Positions 5,570-5,636 of a stretch of 5,636 nucleotides of DNA are shown here, piece by piece. The DNA is from Cytophagales bacterium (GTDB lineage Bacteria; Bacteroidota; Bacteroidia; Cytophagales; Cyclobacteriaceae): the NCBI GenBank assembly GCA_027317105.1, contig DAHVFH010000198.1:1-5636 (forward strand), given 5' to 3'. Made by a program: the position numbers and the translations under genes. The notes beneath the pieces were generated by a model. That model was not told the origin of the DNA and did no database searches. It saw only the letters and a list, made by a program, of their open reading frames with translations. Position 1 is the stretch's first letter. The number at the start of each line of letters is the position of its first letter.

Positions 5570-5636
5570 ATGAACAACATGAAGCAGCAAGAGACTACCT
5601 TGGTTCAGCTAGCATGCACTAAAGTAGCAGGATTCA
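5570..5636 (+). CDS. start of an unidentified ORF, running off the right edge
   Basis: The ATG at 5570 opens a frame that stays open to the window end and reads MNNMKQQETTLVQLACTKVAGF over 22 codons. A second ATG lies four codons in. I do not recognise a family from so short a piece. Its position next to a truncated partner gene, with repeats directly before it, would suit a transposase or other mobile-element gene, but nothing in the residues shows this. There is no Shine-Dalgarno sequence. With only 67 bases, an accidental open frame is quite possible. Confidence 0.3.
   Translation, partial: MNNMKQQETTLVQLACTKVAGF

Noticed and set aside
5467..5580. 37-aa minus-strand frame starting MLFIVVEVWF
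   Set aside because: It reads protein-like but has no start signal, overlaps the other minus frame and the right-edge ORF, and may only be part of a dispersed repeat; it is mentioned under the breakpoint finding and not called as a gene.

Overview
The window looks like chromosomal DNA from a Bacteroidota bacterium, probably of the Cytophagales type. Four things suggest this. Three plus-strand genes and one minus-strand gene have a TAnnTTTG box, the -7 element of this phylum, just upstream of their starts. No gene has a Shine-Dalgarno purine block that matters; leaders are A/T-rich. There is a large secreted lamin-tail-domain protein with a FlgD-like C-terminus. The aspartate-semialdehyde dehydrogenase is of the short form (331 aa). 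The assignment rests on these signals, not on a database match.

Layout: (1) 1-394, plus strand: the last 40 codons of an unidentified gene, then a probable 51-aa basic protein with its own -7 box. (2) 406-2994, minus strand: an 862-aa exported modular protein (lectin-like region, Ig-like, lamin tail, Ig-like, lamin tail, FlgD-like domain). It converges on the small gene with only 11 bp between stop codons. (3) 2995-3044: a 50-bp divergent promoter region in which the two outward-facing -7 boxes form a near-perfect 17-bp palindrome. (4) 3045-4647, plus strand: asd then lemA, 28 bp apart, closed by a strong intrinsic terminator at 4671-4700. (5) 4772-5504, minus strand: a PIN-like DUF4411 protein, one base downstream of what looks like the severed C-terminal end of an ImmA/IrrE-type partner. 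(6) 5505-5636: sequence that does not continue that partner. It holds short repeats and the start of an unidentified plus-strand reading frame that runs off the window.

Functionally, asd is core amino-acid and cell-wall precursor metabolism, lemA is a membrane protein of unclear role, and the lamin-tail protein is a surface or secreted protein. The right end is the accessory part: a toxin-like nuclease gene whose usual upstream partner has been reduced to its tail, probably by a rearrangement with its breakpoint between about 5385 and 5561. There is no gene-free stretch longer than 300 bases. I saw no tRNA, rRNA or CRISPR array.
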